Positions 28,748-38,950 of a stretch of DNA of 64,000 nucleotides are shown in pieces. Under the pieces are notes generated by a model. It was not told the origin of the DNA. It worked only from the letters and a program-made list of their open reading frames with translations, and did not search any database. This DNA is from Brucellaceae bacterium (lineage in GTDB: Bacteria; Pseudomonadota; Alphaproteobacteria; Rhizobiales; Rhizobiaceae): contig JACKJV010000001.1 of the NCBI GenBank assembly GCA_020637775.1, forward strand, positions 372,001-436,000, written 5' to 3'. The position numbers were made by a program, and so were the translations under genes. Position 1 is the first letter of the stretch. The number at the start of each line of letters is the position of its first letter.

Positions 28748-31700
28748 ATGGGCGAGCGGACTGCGCGCGTCTGCACCATAGAGCCGGGGGTTCCGTTCCT
28801 TCCGGCGCTGGCGCATGCGCTGGCCGAAGGGCGGCTCATTCCCGGCTATCCCGACGGGGCCGGGCCGATGGCGCTGGCCGATGCCACCATCTATGTTCCC
28901 ACCCGGCGCGCGGCACGGCGCCTGCGGGCCATTTTCACCGAACGAACGGCATCCGGCGTGGCCATCCTGCCGGCCATCCGGCCACTGGGCGAGTTCGACG
29001 AGGACGCTCCCTTCTTCATGGAGGACGCGCCGCCCCTGCCCGATCTCGACCCGCCGATCGGGGCAATGGAACGGCTGATGGCCCTGGCCCCGCTGGTGCA
29101 GGCCTGGAAGGGCAAGGTGACGGACGAGATCGCGCGCCTGCTGGATGAACCGGTGACCGTGCCGAACAGCTTCGCCGATGCGCTCTGGCTGGCCCGCGAC
29201 CTGATCGCCCTCATGGACGAGATGGAAACCGAAGGTGCCGGCTGGGACAAGCTCAACCTTCTGGCCGAGGGCGACCTGGCGCAATGGTGGCAGGTGACGG
29301 TGAAATTCCTCGAAATCGTCACCACGCTGTGGCCCGAGCATCTGGCGGCCATCCGGCGGTCAAATCCCGCCGCCCATCGCAATGCGCTGATTGCGGCCGA
29401 GGCGGCGCGGCTTCAGGCCCGGCCGCCGGCCGGTCCGGTGATCGCCGCCGGTTCAACCGGCTCCATTCCCGCGACAGCCCATCTGCTGGGCGTCATCGCC
29501 CGGCTGGAAAAGGGCGCCGTCGTCCTGCCTGGCCTCGACCGCGAACTGGACGAGGAAAGCTGGGCGCTGATCGGCAACCCGGATGCCGCGCCTTCCGTCT
29601 TCGGCCATCCGCAATACGCGTTGAAGAAACTGCTTGCGCGGCTGGGCATCGACCGGCGCGACGTCGTGACACTGGCCGAGGCCTCTCCCGCGCTTGCCAG
29701 CCGCCGGCAACTGGTGTCGCAAGCACTGCGCCCGGCCGAAACCACGGATCAATGGGCCGAAAGCGCCGACCGGACAAAAGCAGCCCTGACCAACGGCGCG
29801 CTGGACGGCATCGCGCTGGCGGAGGCGCGGCACGAGCGCGAAGAGGCCATGACCATTGCCGTGGCGCTGCGCAAGGCCATCGAGGACGGGCATGAACCGG
29901 CCGCGCTGGTCACCGGGGACAGGATGCTGGCGCGGCGCGTCTCATCGGAACTGCTGCGGTTCGGCATCGCAGCCGACGATTCGGCCGGCACGCCGCTCGC
30001 CGCAACGCCACCGGCAACGTTGCTTGCCCTGCTCGTCACGGCTGCGCTCAGGCCCGGCGATCCGCTGGCGCTGCTGGCGCTGGCCAAGCATCCGCTGACG
30101 CATCTCGGCCTTGAACGCGGCCAGCTTCGCGAAACGGCGGAATTCTTCGACCTGGCGGTTTTGCGTGGCGGCGCGGCGCGGCCCGACATCGCCACCTTGC
30201 CCAGCCTTGCCAACGAGCGGCTGGCGGGGCTGGCGGACCGGCATCCGCCGCACTGGATCGAACGGCTGACGCCGGGCCGCATCGAAGCCATTGTGGACCT
30301 TTCGCGACGCATGGCGGAGGCCGCCGCGCCACTGACGGCGATGCGTGACATGGCGAATGCCGGCATCACGGAGCTCACGCGCGCGACCGTGCTGTCGCTG
30401 GAGGGAATGGGGCGCGAGGCCGATGGCGGACTGGCCGAGCTTTATCGCGGCGATGCAGGTGAAGCACTGGCCGCGCTCCTGCGCGATCTGCTGACCGCCG
30501 GCGAGGATACGATGCTGACGCCCGCCGAATGGCCCGATGCACTCGGCACGATCATTGCCGGCGAATCGGTGAAGCCGCGCGCGGGTGCCGAAAGCCGTGT
30601 TCATATCCTGGGCCAACTGGAAGCCCGGCTGCAGGATTTCGGCTTTCTGGTGCTGGGTGGCCTGAACGAGGGAAGCTGGCCTGGCAAGGCGCAGGCCGAC
30701 CGCTTCATGTCCCGGCTGATGAAATCCATGATGGCGCTGGAGCCCCCGGAGCGGCGCATCGGCCAGGCGGCGCATGACTTCGAAACGGCGCTGGGGGCGC
30801 CGCGGCTGCTCATCACACGCGCTCTGCGGCAGGACAATGCGCCGGCCACGCGCTCACGCTGGCTGCAACGCCTGCTGACGCTTGCCGGCAACGCGGCCGA
30901 AGCGGACCTGCTGGCGCGCGGGCAGGCCCATATCGAATGGGCGCGCATGCTGGATCAGTCGGAGCGGGTCGATTTCGCCGCCCGGCCGGCGCCCAAACCG
31001 CCATTGGAGAAGCGCCCGAAGCATTTCTCGGTCACCGAGGTGGAGACGCTGCGCCGCGACCCCTATGCGATCTTCGCCCGCAAGATCCTGAAGCTGAAGC
31101 CGCTCGAACCGCTGGTCGGCGACCCGGGCGCGGCCGAACGCGGCACGCTGTTTCACGAAATCCTGCACCGCTTCACCAAGGCCGGCATCGATCCACAGGC
31201 TGGCGACGCCGTCGAGCGCCTCACGGCCATCGGGCGCATCTGCTTTGCCGAACTGGCGCTGCCGGCCGATATCGAAGCTGTCTGGTGGCCGCGTTTCGAA
31301 GCCATGATTCCGGAATTGCTGGATTGGGAAACAGGCCGCAAACGGCCGGGCACACATGCCCTGGCCGAGGTCGGCGCACGGGCGACGCCGGTGGACGGCA
31401 CAGGTGTCACGCTTTCCGCGCGGGCCGACCGTATCGACCTGAACGCCGACGGTCATGCCGACATTCTCGACTACAAGACCGGCGCGCCACCTTCCGCCAG
31501 GCAGGTGCAGGCCTTGCTGGCGCCGCAATTGCCGCTGGAGGCGGCGCTGGTGCTGCGCGGCGCCTTCGATGGCATCGCGTCCGGCACGCAGCCCGGCGAC
31601 CTGGCCTACATCCAGCTTGGCGCGCGCGGCAAGGTCGAGCACAAAAGCGTGCTGGGCAAGGGCGACAAGGCGGTCACGGGCGCAGCCCTGGCAGAGGCCG

Positions 31701-31873
31701 GCTGGGCAAAGCTGGCGGCGATGCTGGTTTACTACAACGACCCGCAGACCGGCTATGTCTCGCGCCTGCTGCCGCTGGCCGAAGGCGCCATGGAGGGCGA
31801 TTACGACCACCTGGCGCGGGTGCTGGAATGGTCCGCCGGCAGCGATGGCGAGGGCGGAGCGGAAAGCGAATGA
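28748..31873 (+). CDS. addB: Double-strand break repair protein AddB
   Basis: 1041-aa subunit of the AddAB helicase-nuclease that resects double-strand breaks and loads RecA. The N-terminal inactive helicase-like part includes TIYVPTRRAARRLR. The C-terminal PD-(D/E)xK nuclease is seen in RGTLFHEILHRF and DILDYKTGAPPSARQVQ. No Cys cluster flanks the nuclease, so the iron-sulfur staple of Firmicute AddB is absent. Start ATG at 28748, 4 bp after murU. The stop overlaps addA by 4 bp (ATGA). Confidence 0.96.
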   Translation: MGERTARVCTIEPGVPFLPALAHALAEGRLIPGYPDGAGPMALADATIYVPTRRAARRLRAIFTERTASGVAILPAIRPLGEFDEDAPFFMEDAPPLPDLDPPIGAMERLMALAPLVQAWKGKVTDEIARLLDEPVTVPNSFADALWLARDLIALMDEMETEGAGWDKLNLLAEGDLAQWWQVTVKFLEIVTTLWPEHLAAIRRSNPAAHRNALIAAEAARLQARPPAGPVIAAGSTGSIPATAHLLGVIARLEKGAVVLPGLDRELDEESWALIGNPDAAPSVFGHPQYALKKLLARLGIDRRDVVTLAEASPALASRRQLVSQALRPAETTDQWAESADRTKAALTNGALDGIALAEARHEREEAMTIAVALRKAIEDGHEPAALVTGDRMLARRVSSELLRFGIAADDSAGTPLAATPPATLLALLVTAALRPGDPLALLALAKHPLTHLGLERGQLRETAEFFDLAVLRGGAARPDIATLPSLANERLAGLADRHPPHWIERLTPGRIEAIVDLSRRMAEAAAPLTAMRDMANAGITELTRATVLSLEGMGREADGGLAELYRGDAGEALAALLRDLLTAGEDTMLTPAEWPDALGTIIAGESVKPRAGAESRVHILGQLEARLQDFGFLVLGGLNEGSWPGKAQADRFMSRLMKSMMALEPPERRIGQAAHDFETALGAPRLLITRALRQDNAPATRSRWLQRLLTLAGNAAEADLLARGQAHIEWARMLDQSERVDFAARPAPKPPLEKRPKHFSVTEVETLRRDPYAIFARKILKLKPLEPLVGDPGAAERGTLFHEILHRFTKAGIDPQAGDAVERLTAIGRICFAELALPADIEAVWWPRFEAMIPELLDWETGRKRPGTHALAEVGARATPVDGTGVTLSARADRIDLNADGHADILDYKTGAPPSARQVQALLAPQLPLEAALVLRGAFDGIASGTQPGDLAYIQLGARGKVEHKSVLGKGDKAVTGAALAEAGWAKLAAMLVYYNDPQTGYVSRLLPLAEGAMEGDYDHLARVLEWSAGSDGEGGAESE

Positions 31874-34800
31874 GCGGCGCGCTGAACATTCCCGCCGATG
31901 TTGTCGAGAGCCAGACGCGGGCGGCCAATCCGGCGATTTCGGCCTGGGTGTCGGCCAATGCCGGCTCTGGCAAGACCCATGTCCTGGCATCGCGCGTCAT
32001 CCGCCTGCTGCTGGAAGGCAACGAACCGCAGCGCATTCTCTGCCTGACCTATACGAAGGCGGCCGCCGCCAACATGGCGCACCGCATCTTCAAGACGCTG
32101 GGCGGCTGGGCGATGGCAGACGATGCGGCGCTTGCTGGCGCCATCCAAGACCTGACCGGCGCGGCGCCCGGGCGCGGGCAGATGCGCGATGCCCGCACGC
32201 TGTTTGCACGGGCGCTGGAAACGCCGGGCGGCCTGAAAATCCAGACGATCCACGCATTTTGCGAGGCGATCCTGCACCAGTTCCCGCTGGAAGCGAACAT
32301 TGCCGGACATTTCGAAATGCTGGACGGGCGCATGGAAGCCGCACTGGTCGGCGAGGCCAGGCGCATGCTGCTGACGGCCGCTTCCAAGGACGAGGCAGGA
32401 CTGGCGGATGCCTTCGCAACCGTCCTGGCAAAGGCCGGAGAGACCGGGCTGGACGGGCTGATGCAGGATATCGTGGCCCGGCGGGACGAGTTGACCACGT
32501 GGCTGGGCGAGGAAGGCGGGGCCGAAGCGTGCCGCGCGGACCTTCTGGCGCTTTTCGGTCTGGGGGCGGCCGCAAGCGCGGACGACATCGCGCGGGCGGC
32601 ATGGCCCCTGCCCGGCTGCGACCCGGACTTCCTGCGCGCCATCGATGCATGGGCGCTGAACCATGGTGCAACGCGCGCCCGCGATGCCTGCACCCATGCC
32701 GCCGTGCAGGCATGCGGCGAAAGCGGCGCCGTGGCACGCCTGCAGGCGGTGGCGGCAGCGCTGCTCAGCGGCAAGGGCGAACCGTATTCGGTGACCTGGC
32801 TCTTTCCCGCTGCCATGCGCAAGGCGATGCCCGATCTCGCCGAGCGCTACCTCGCAGGGGCGCAGGCCGCCGCAGGCGCGCTGGACCGTATCGCCACGCT
32901 CGACATGGTGGACAACACAGCGGCCGCACTGACCATTGCCGACCGGCTGATCGCCCGATACGAGGCGCTGAAACGGGCGCGCGGCTTTCTCGATTTCAAC
33001 GACCTGATCCGGCGTACGGCCAATCTTCTGCAACGCCAGGATGCCGGTGCGTGGGTCCACTACAAGCTCGACAGGGGAATCGACCACATTCTCGTGGACG
33101 AGGCGCAGGATACGAGCCCGGTTCAATGGGACGTCATCAAGGGACTGGCCGCGGAATTTTTCGCCGGACAGGGCGCGCGGGACAACGTGACGCGCACCGT
33201 TTTCGCCGTGGGCGACGAGAAACAGTCGATCTATTCCTTCCAGGGCGCCGAACCCGACGCCTTCGATGCCTCGCAACACCATTTCCGCACGCTGACACGG
33301 GCGATCGACAAGCCGCTGGTCGAGGTGGAACTGAAATATTCGTTCCGTTCCACGCCCGATGTGCTGCATGCGGTCGATACCGTCTTCAAGGCCGAAGCCG
33401 TGCGCAAGGGCCTGACACGCTATGGCGAGGTGATCGAGCACAAGGCCGTGCGCGCCGACCATCCCGGCCATGTCGAGGTGTGGCCATCCATCCAGGCGCA
33501 GAAAAGCGACGAGGAAGAGGATTGGACCAAGGGCATCGACCATGCAACGGCACCGGCGGTGGAACTGGCCAACCGCATTGCGGCGACGGTGGACCACTGG
33601 CTGAAGACCGGAGAGACCCTGCCGGGCAAGGGCCGCGCGATCACGGCCGGCGACGTGCTGGTGCTGGTGCGCAAGCGCGACCGCTTCATCCACGCGCTTT
33701 CACGCGCGCTGAAGAATCTCGGCATCCCCGTGGCGGGTGCGGACCGGCTGAGCCTGCCGGCCCATATCGCCGTCAAGGACATGATCGCCATCGGCCGCTT
33801 CGTGATGCAGCCGGAGGACGACCTGTCGCTTGCCGCCGTGCTCAAGAGCCCGGTCTTCGGGCTCGACGATGACGACCTGATGCAGCTGGGGCTGGAGCGG
33901 CCGGCGGCACGCAGCCTTTGGCGCGCCTTGCGCATGACGGCGGCAACCGAACCGCGCTACCAGGCCGCAGAGACGCTGCTGCTGACATGGCGGGCAGAGG
34001 CCGGCTTCCGCCGACCGGCGGACTTCTTCGCCAGCCTGCTGGCCCGCGACGGCGTGCGCCGGCGCATGGTGGCGCGGCTTGGCGCCGAAGCGGACGAAAT
34101 CCTCGATGAGTTCCTCGCCTTCGCGCTGGCGCAGGAGCGGACGGGGGTCTGCGACATGGAGAGCCTGCTCGACACGCTGGAAACAAGCGCGCCGGAGATC
34201 AAGCGCGAGATGGACCAGAACCGGTCGGAACTGCGCATCATGACGGCCCATGCGGCAAAGGGACTGGAAGCGCCGGTCGTCTTCCTCGTCGATAGCGGTT
34301 CGGCACCCGTCATCGCGCAGAACCGGCCGCTTCTCACCCCGTTCAAACCCGATGGCGAGGCGATCAGGCGCTTCATATGGCGCGCCGGGGCAGGCAGGAA
34401 CACGGCGCTTGCGGCCATGGACGAGGCCAATGACGCGCGGGCTGCGGACGAGTACCGGCGGCTGCTCTATGTCGGCATGACGCGGGCCGAAGACCGGCTG
34501 GTGATCTGCGGCTATCATGGGGTGCGCGGCCAGAACGAGGGAACCTGGCAACGGCTTGCCAGAGACGGCCTGAGCACCTCCTCCTTCACGCGCGAGGAGG
34601 TGCATCCGGTGACCGGTGAGTCCGTGCTCGTTTACCGGGAGACCGAAGGGCCGGGCTTGCCGCCTTGCGCGCCACCGGCCGCTGCCGCGCAAGCGCAGGC
34701 CAGACCCTTGCCGTTCGACCCGACGGCCCGGCCCGTACCCGCCGAGCCCCTGCCGAGGCCGCTGTCTCCGTCCGGGGCGGCGCTGCTGATCGACCCGGTG

Positions 34801-35385
34801 GCCGGCGATGCCCCACCCGCCGGCTCGCCCGTTCTCGACACGCCCGACATGGCGCCCCTGGCGATTCGCCGGGGCATTGCCTTGCATACCCTGTTCCAGA
34901 TGCTGCCGGATGTGGAGCCCGGCCGCCGGGAGGCAACGGCGCGCGCATGGCTCGCCCGCGCCGCAACCGACTGGCCGGATGGCGAGGCGGAACGCGCGCT
35001 GGAGACCGTGCTCGCGATTCTTGCCGATCCGGGCTTCGGGGAAGCTTTCGGGCCAGGATCGCGGGCCGAAGTGCCGGTTTCCGGGCATGTCGACATCGCC
35101 GGGCGGCGCCACCCTGTCTCCGGTGTCATCGACCGGCTGTGCGTGACCGGCAAGGGCGTGCTGGCGCTGGACTACAAGACCAACCGGCCGCCGCCGGCAT
35201 CGCTGGCGCAGGTTCCGTCCGCCTATGTCGTACAGATGGCGCTCTACAAGGCGCTGCTCGAACAGCTCTGGCCAGACAGGCCCGTCGCTTGCGCGCTGCT
35301 GTTCACCGAAGCCGCACGTCTGATCATGCTTCCTGACGCGGCAATGGAAGAGGCCTTGACCCGATTGCGGCTGCGTCGGGCGTGA
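31870..35385 (+). CDS. addA: Double-strand break repair helicase-nuclease AddA
   Basis: 1171-aa UvrD-type helicase with a C-terminal nuclease, partner of AddB. Walker A is SANAGSGKTHVLASRVI, Walker B ILVDEAQDTSPVQWDVI, and later helicase motifs include GDEKQSIYSFQGAEPDAFD and RIMTAHAAKGLEAPVVF. The nuclease motif is GVIDRLCVTGKGVLALDYK. The start ATG at 31870 overlaps the addB stop. The true product begins MSGALNIPADVVESQ, although the frame is open far upstream in addB. Confidence 0.97.
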   Translation: MSGALNIPADVVESQTRAANPAISAWVSANAGSGKTHVLASRVIRLLLEGNEPQRILCLTYTKAAAANMAHRIFKTLGGWAMADDAALAGAIQDLTGAAPGRGQMRDARTLFARALETPGGLKIQTIHAFCEAILHQFPLEANIAGHFEMLDGRMEAALVGEARRMLLTAASKDEAGLADAFATVLAKAGETGLDGLMQDIVARRDELTTWLGEEGGAEACRADLLALFGLGAAASADDIARAAWPLPGCDPDFLRAIDAWALNHGATRARDACTHAAVQACGESGAVARLQAVAAALLSGKGEPYSVTWLFPAAMRKAMPDLAERYLAGAQAAAGALDRIATLDMVDNTAAALTIADRLIARYEALKRARGFLDFNDLIRRTANLLQRQDAGAWVHYKLDRGIDHILVDEAQDTSPVQWDVIKGLAAEFFAGQGARDNVTRTVFAVGDEKQSIYSFQGAEPDAFDASQHHFRTLTRAIDKPLVEVELKYSFRSTPDVLHAVDTVFKAEAVRKGLTRYGEVIEHKAVRADHPGHVEVWPSIQAQKSDEEEDWTKGIDHATAPAVELANRIAATVDHWLKTGETLPGKGRAITAGDVLVLVRKRDRFIHALSRALKNLGIPVAGADRLSLPAHIAVKDMIAIGRFVMQPEDDLSLAAVLKSPVFGLDDDDLMQLGLERPAARSLWRALRMTAATEPRYQAAETLLLTWRAEAGFRRPADFFASLLARDGVRRRMVARLGAEADEILDEFLAFALAQERTGVCDMESLLDTLETSAPEIKREMDQNRSELRIMTAHAAKGLEAPVVFLVDSGSAPVIAQNRPLLTPFKPDGEAIRRFIWRAGAGRNTALAAMDEANDARAADEYRRLLYVGMTRAEDRLVICGYHGVRGQNEGTWQRLARDGLSTSSFTREEVHPVTGESVLVYRETEGPGLPPCAPPAAAAQAQARPLPFDPTARPVPAEPLPRPLSPSGAALLIDPVAGDAPPAGSPVLDTPDMAPLAIRRGIALHTLFQMLPDVEPGRREATARAWLARAATDWPDGEAERALETVLAILADPGFGEAFGPGSRAEVPVSGHVDIAGRRHPVSGVIDRLCVTGKGVLALDYKTNRPPPASLAQVPSAYVVQMALYKALLEQLWPDRPVACALLFTEAARLIMLPDAAMEEALTRLRLRRA

Positions 35386-35460
35386 CAAAGTTGTGACTTG
35401 AACAGCGACACGCGAAGGACCACATTGGCGCCAACACGAATCTCGCAAGGAGAAATGACA

Positions 35461-35784
35461 ATGGCGACCGTCAAGATCGACAAATCCAATTTCCAGTCCG
35501 ACGTGCTTGGCGCCGCCGAGCCGGTGGTGGTGGATTTCTGGGCCGAATGGTGCGGTCCGTGCAAGATGATCGCACCGGCGCTCGACGAGATCGCCGGTGA
35601 AATGGCCGGCAAGATCAAGATCGCGAAGATCAATATCGACGAAAATCCGGAACTGGCGGCGCAGTATGGCGTTCGCTCGATCCCGACGCTGATGATCTTC
35701 AAGGGCGGCGAAGTGGCCGACATGAAGGTGGGCGCTGCGCCGAAGACGGCCCTGTCGTCCTGGATTTCCGGCGCGGTGGCCTGA
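35461..35784 (+). CDS. trxA: Thioredoxin 1
   Basis: 107-aa cytoplasmic dithiol-disulfide reductant. The active site is [13 protein letters not shown] (C31, C34), and the cis-proline loop is [16 protein letters not shown] at 35461 is chosen because AAGGAGA is 8 nt upstream; an ATG at 35455 is too close to that site. It follows addA by 75 bp and ends at a strong terminator. Confidence 0.98.
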   Translation: MATVKIDKSNFQSDVLGAAEPVVVDFWAEWCGPCKMIAPALDEIAGEMAGKIKIAKINIDENPELAAQYGVRSIPTLMIFKGGEVADMKVGAAPKTALSSWISGAVA

Positions 35785-35845
35785 GTCCGGTCGTATCGGC
35801 CAACCGGCCAACCGGCAGGTGCTGCCGGTCAGGGTCAGACAACAG

Positions 35846-35873
35846 AACCCCGGCGCCTGGCGCCGGGGTTTTT
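35846..35873 (+). terminator. Rho-independent terminator of trxA
   Basis: AACCCCGGCGCC (35846-35857) and GGCGCCGGGGTT (35859-35870) form a long perfect stem, with TTT and a short T-rich stretch after it. The gap 35785-36063 to the convergent comM gene holds nothing else recognisable. Confidence 0.9.
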
Positions 35874-36063
35874 CATGTTTTTGAGCTTGATGTTTCCCTG
35901 CCGACCATCGCCCTCCCTTGCCAGCCACCCTGACGGGCAAGCGGATGCGTACCGCTTCCGGGGGCGCGCGATCCCGCTTTGCGCGCGTGATGCAACGGGT
36001 GCCGGGCCAGTGGCCGGCATGTCTGACCGCGGTCCTTCCGCAGGCAGGGCGCGAAGCCGGCGC

Positions 36064-37596
36064 TCAGGCGGCCGAGGCCATCCGCTCTCCCGCCATCCGG
36101 TATGAAATGGACTCGGCCAAGTGGATGCGTCCGACCGTGTCGGCGCCATCGAGATCGGCGAGTGTGCGCGCAACCTTCAGGATTCGATGATAGGCGCGGG
36201 CCGAGAAACCGGCCTTCTCAGCGGCATCGTGAAGCAGTTGCAGTCCGGCGGAATCCGGGCTTGCCACCTGCTCGACCAGCGCCGTCGGGCAATGGGCGTT
36301 GACGGTGGATGGCGGCAGGCCAAGCGCCGCGTAACGCGCCGCCTGCATGGCGCGGGCTGCCTCGACGCGCCGCGCAACCGCCGCCGAGGTCTCGGCCGTG
36401 CCGGGGCGGATCAGGTCGGCCGCCGAAACGGCGGGCACTTCCACGCGCAAGTCGATGCGGTCCAGCAGCGGGCCGGAAATGCGCGCCTGATATTCGCTCT
36501 GGCAGCGCGGACCGCGGGCACACCGGTGGCCCGGCTCCCCCGCCATGCCGCAGCGGCAGGGATTCATGGCCGCAACCAGCTGGATGCGGGCCGGATAGGA
36601 GACACGGTGATTGGCGCGCGCGATGAAGCATTCGCCGGTTTCCAGCGGCTGCCGCAGCGAATCCAGCACGGCGGGGGCGAATTCGGGAAACTCGTCGAGA
36701 AAGAGTACGCCGTTATGCGCCATGGAGACCTCGCCCGGACGGGCGCGAAATCCGCCGCCCACCATGGCCGCCATGGACGCGGAATGATGCGGGGCACGGA
36801 AAGGCCGGCGGTCGGACAGCTTGCCTCCGGCCAGTTCGCCGGCGATCGACGCGATCATCGAGACATCCAGCAATTCGCGCGGCGTCAGGCGCGGCAGAAT
36901 GGATGGCAGGCGCTGGGCAAGCATCGACTTGCCCGATCCTGGCGGTCCGACCATGAGCAGGTTGTGGCCGCCGGCGGCAGCCAGTTCGAGCGCGCGCTTG
37001 GCCGTTTCCTGGCCCTTTATGTCAGCGAGATCGGGCAGGTTGGCCGGCGCCTGCCGGATCATCGGCTCGGGCCGGGTGAGAACCTGCGTGCCGCGGAAGT
37101 GATTGGCTATGGCGATGAGGCTGCGCGGGGCGAGAATGTCGATGCCGGCGCCGGCCCAGGCGGCCTCGGCGCCGGAGCCGTGCGGACAGATCAGGCCGAG
37201 GCCCTCGGCATTGGCCCCCATGGCCGCAGGCAAGGCGCCTGCCACAGGTGCAATCGTTCCGTCCAGCGCCAGTTCGCCCAGAACCACATGGGAGGCCAGC
37301 GCATCGGGCGGAATCGCGCCCAAAGCAGCCATCAGGCCGAGCGCGATCGGCAAGTCATAGTGGCTGCCCTCCTTGGGCAGGTCCGCCGGCGCCAGGTTCA
37401 CCGTCACCTTCTTGACGGGCATGGAAAGGCCGGAGGCATGCAGTGCCGCCTGCACCCGCTCACGGCTTTCCGCCACGGCCTTGTCCGGCAGGCCGACGAT
37501 ATGCATGTTCATCTTGCCGGGCGCGACCATGACCTGGACGTCGACAGGAACAGCCTCGATCCCCTGGAAAGCAACCGTGCGGACACGTGACACCAT
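36064..37596 (-). CDS. comM: YifB/ComM-family AAA+ helicase
   Basis: 510-aa Mg-chelatase-like AAA+ protein. In naturally competent bacteria ComM is a hexameric branch-migration helicase that aids integration of incoming DNA. The N-terminal Lon-protease-like fold (KMNMHIVGLPDKAVAES) precedes Walker A LMVGPPGSGKSMLAQRL and Walker B NGVLFLDEFPEF. A Cys cluster (MNPCRCG...CARGPRC) follows. C-terminal Mg-chelatase domain near GFSARAYHRILKVARTLAD. Start ATG at 37596. Confidence 0.95.
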   Translation of the reverse strand: MVSRVRTVAFQGIEAVPVDVQVMVAPGKMNMHIVGLPDKAVAESRERVQAALHASGLSMPVKKVTVNLAPADLPKEGSHYDLPIALGLMAALGAIPPDALASHVVLGELALDGTIAPVAGALPAAMGANAEGLGLICPHGSGAEAAWAGAGIDILAPRSLIAIANHFRGTQVLTRPEPMIRQAPANLPDLADIKGQETAKRALELAAAGGHNLLMVGPPGSGKSMLAQRLPSILPRLTPRELLDVSMIASIAGELAGGKLSDRRPFRAPHHSASMAAMVGGGFRARPGEVSMAHNGVLFLDEFPEFAPAVLDSLRQPLETGECFIARANHRVSYPARIQLVAAMNPCRCGMAGEPGHRCARGPRCQSEYQARISGPLLDRIDLRVEVPAVSAADLIRPGTAETSAAVARRVEAARAMQAARYAALGLPPSTVNAHCPTALVEQVASPDSAGLQLLHDAAEKAGFSARAYHRILKVARTLADLDGADTVGRIHLAESISYRMAGERMASAA

Positions 37597-37778
37597 GTGT
37601 CATCCCCCTTGCAGGCCGCATCCCCAGAACGGCCCGCGGACGAATTGTCAGCACGCAGGACAGTGAAACCACAACTGCCGGAAGAAATCAAGAACAATTC
37701 AGGAACAATGCACCCGCGACGGTGGAAAGCGGTTGCATCGGGTTGTGCAGACGGAACAGCGCGTACCGCGCCGGGCGG

Positions 37779-38723
37779 TCAGCCCGCCGCGCGGCGTTCA
37801 ACGGCATCCCAGAAAAGGGCGGCGATATCTGCGCCGCCGAACTTCTTCACTTCGCGCACGCCGGTCGGCGAGGTCACGTTGATCTCGGTGAGCCAGTCGC
37901 CGATCACGTCAATGCCGACGAGGATGAAGCCACGCTCGCGCAGGGCGGGACCGATGCGTGCGCAGATCTCGCGTTCCCGTTCGGTCAGGTCGGAATGTTC
38001 CGCCCGGCCGCCCACATGCATGTTGGAGCGGCTGTCATGGTCGGCCGGCACCCGGTTGATGGCGCCAACCGGTTCGCCATCGATGAGGATGATGCGCTTG
38101 TCGCCCTTGCGCACGGCAGGCAGGTATTGCTGCACGATGTAGGGCTCGCGGAAAATCTGCTCGAACATTTCCAGCAACGACGCCAGGTTGCGGTCATCCT
38201 CGCGCATGTGGAAAATGCCGGCGCCACCATTGCCATAAAGCGGCTTGATGATGACATCGCCATGCTTCTCGCGGAAAGCGGCCACGTCGGCCCGATTGCG
38301 GGTGATGAGCGTGGCCGGCATCAGGTCGGCGAACTCCGTGACGAAAATCTTCTCCGGCGAATTGCGCACCCATGCCGGATCATTGACCACCAAAGTTCCG
38401 GGGTGGATGCGTTCGAGCATGTGGGTGGTGGTGATGTAGTTCATGTCGAATGGCGGGTCCTGGCGCAGCAGCACCACATCCATGTCCGAAAGGTCGGTGC
38501 GCACCGGCGCGCCCAGCGTGAAGTGGTTGTCCCTGACATCCCGCACTTCCAGCGGTTCCAGCCAGGCATGGATGCGATCCTCTTCCTGGGACAGGCTGTC
38601 CGGCGTGTAGTGATGAAGGCGATGCCCGCGCGCCTGCGCCTCCAGGCACAGGGCGAAGGTGGTGTCGCCGGCAATCTGGATCGAGGAGACGTGGTCCATC
38701 TGGACCGCGATGTTGAGTGCCAT
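37779..38723 (-). CDS. gshB: Glutathione synthetase
   Basis: Second step of glutathione synthesis (gamma-Glu-Cys plus Gly, ATP-dependent). 314 aa, family length. It starts [30 protein letters not shown], the ATP-grasp phosphate loop [12 protein letters not shown] and the metal site [12 protein letters not shown] are conserved. ATG at 38723; the open frame further upstream is not family-like. It is upstream of comM on the same strand, 182 bp apart, with no feature in the gap. Confidence 0.98.
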   Translation of the reverse strand: MALNIAVQMDHVSSIQIAGDTTFALCLEAQARGHRLHHYTPDSLSQEEDRIHAWLEPLEVRDVRDNHFTLGAPVRTDLSDMDVVLLRQDPPFDMNYITTTHMLERIHPGTLVVNDPAWVRNSPEKIFVTEFADLMPATLITRNRADVAAFREKHGDVIIKPLYGNGGAGIFHMREDDRNLASLLEMFEQIFREPYIVQQYLPAVRKGDKRIILIDGEPVGAINRVPADHDSRSNMHVGGRAEHSDLTEREREICARIGPALRERGFILVGIDVIGDWLTEINVTSPTGVREVKKFGGADIAALFWDAVERRAAG

Positions 38724-38950
38724 GCCCGCTTGCTCCCTGGTATCCGGCCAAGGCCGGCTTCGCTGCATTCTGTCCTGCCCATGTATCGCCCGCGCGCGGG
38801 TTTGCCAATTCCAAACGCGCGCGGCCACCATGCCGCGGGGCCGTGGTCGCGAAGACGGACGGCAGGTCTGATCTTATAGTTCGAATATCACGAAATATTC
38901 AGACTTCCCCTTGAGACTCGTCCGGATCGAGGTGACGAAACAGGGGCGTC